This document shows positions 15,885 through 16,877 of a stretch of 16,877 nucleotides of DNA, piece by piece. The notes under the pieces were generated by a model. It had not been told where the DNA came from, did not search any database, and worked only from the letters and a program-made list of their open reading frames with translations. Where the stretch lies: NCBI GenBank assembly GCA_028565635.1, contig JAOXYB010022526.1, positions 1 to 16,877 of the forward strand, given 5' to 3'. How positions within the stretch are numbered: the first letter of the stretch is position 1; every line of letters starts with the position of its first letter. The stretch is from Phoronis ovalis (Eukaryota > Phoronida > Phoronidae). A program made the translations under genes and the position numbers.

Positions 15885-16797
15885 AGCCCGTTTGTTACGC
15901 AGTAAAGCCTGGAAACAGGGGTGGGTTTCTCGAAACGTATTTCTAACATCTAAGGCGTCGTATAGGTAGTTGTAAGAAATGGCTACCCACGATACACACA
16001 CATCCAAAATATCAATTGTTGCAACTATTATCCATCTATAATGCAATACTGTTTGGCATAGTTGTAATCCTGAATAGTTAAAGCATCACCATTATCAAAC
16101 TAGAAATATGTAGAATTCGCATTTTATGTAAAAATAATATTACATTGAAACTATGAAGAACCACTTAAACTTTACAGATTTTTATTAATAAAAGTTTACA
16201 GTTGTGACTGCATGAACGTGCATTATTTAGCGATTCTAGCAGATCCCGCATGCCTTAATCTAGAGGCGATGGGTGTTACATAATTAAGTTATCACTTTAA
16301 GCGTCGTATAAGGGATATTATTACACACTTGCGCTGAGCAGATAAAATTCACCTTTTTGGCAGAATTTTGCATAAGCAACACTTTAATTTCACTATAACA
16401 CAATTTTTAAGAAAATTAATAGCTTCGCACCTATATTTACTCATCCTAAACCAGATTACGTTCGATCCAGAATTTCTACTATCCCTGGTTTTAAGATTTT
16501 TTATTAATAAAAATAGGCATTTGATTCGCGGTTCATGTTGCGCCATTTTACGACTTTTGCTATATTCATACGCGTTTATCTCGTTGGCTTGTTATTTGAT
16601 GTAAGAAAGCACATTGCCAACAAAGTCAAGCGGCATAACTTGCGAAAATCTTTTCAGTTACAGGAATTGAACTGTATAGCAAAAATGTTTAGCAAAACGG
16701 TTACGTACAAATATAGGAGTTATATATAGCAGGTGATAGGTGACAGGCATCTCTAAACAGTAAAATATCCTCAAAAAGCAGCATAGTCTGAAGAGCT
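15885..16797. other. UGCG 5' intron or flank, unassigned
   Basis: AT-rich sequence in which I searched the - strand for the missing N-terminal UGCG exon (a PLKG or LDYPK-like end followed by GT) and did not find it. The overlapping 65-, 78- and 64-residue frames on both strands at 16349-16729 show no family features. A small palindrome, tttttattaataaaa, occurs twice (about 16178 and 16499). Confidence 0.55.
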
Positions 16798-16877
16798 GGG
16801 CCCGGGGGGTTACTCAAGGTTTTTTGACTACGGGGATGTGCCGCGGAACCCAATCCAAAATTTTAGCTTGTGGTAGC
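16798..16877. repeat. Dispersed repeat, copy B (inverted relative to 277-360)
   Basis: It begins gggcccggggggttactcaa and runs off the window. Its reverse complement matches 277-335 with only a few differences. The cccgggggg edge is shared with the elements at 629 and about 3592, which suggests one related group of elements with GC-rich ends. Confidence 0.7.

Noticed and set aside
16349-16729. Overlapping short frames on both strands, considered as the missing UGCG first exon
   Set aside because: None contains the expected N-terminal UGCG sequence or a suitable donor.

Overview
This is AT-rich eukaryotic nuclear DNA. It has spliced genes, introns of roughly 0.1-1.8 kb, and a dense load of short terminal-inverted-repeat elements and GC-rich dispersed repeats (cccgggggg-type ends). 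That combination is typical of marine invertebrates. A mollusc such as a bivalve is my best guess, but the sequence does not prove it. No prokaryotic gene, rRNA or CRISPR array is visible.

Two genes can be reconstructed, and they converge. On the + strand (4849-9714) seven exons encode a 276-residue secreted precursor. It has a signal peptide, an acidic pro-region ending in KYRR, four tandem six-cysteine repeats (one per exon, all in phase 1), and a C-terminal GRR tail that looks like an amidation signal. I know no named family for it. The cysteine order resembles a variant ShK-type fold. On the - strand (15586 down to 11807) seven exons encode residues equivalent to about 81-394 of ceramide glucosyltransferase (UGCG, family GT21), the Golgi enzyme that makes glucosylceramide. 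Its 5' exon or exons, covering the N-terminal membrane anchor, lie outside the window. All catalytic residues are kept, but several otherwise typical positions differ. I see no functional link between the two genes.

Layout: 1-370 dispersed repeats; 375-545 three-copy tandem repeat; 629-1076 inverted-repeat element; 1738-2180 four-copy tandem array; 2181-3313 AT-rich with nothing recognised; 3314-3586 inverted-repeat element; 3587-4840 unassigned 5' flank of the secreted-protein gene; 4849-9792 that gene, with three small elements filling about half of its fourth intron; 9965-10696 inverted-repeat element with internal tandem repeats in the intergenic space; 10697-11500 unassigned; 11501-11768 SINE/LINE-tail-like repeat; 11807-15586 UGCG; 15676-15884 foldback element in the UGCG 5' intron; 15885-16797 unassigned; 16798-16877 a dispersed repeat that is an inverted copy of the one at 277-360.
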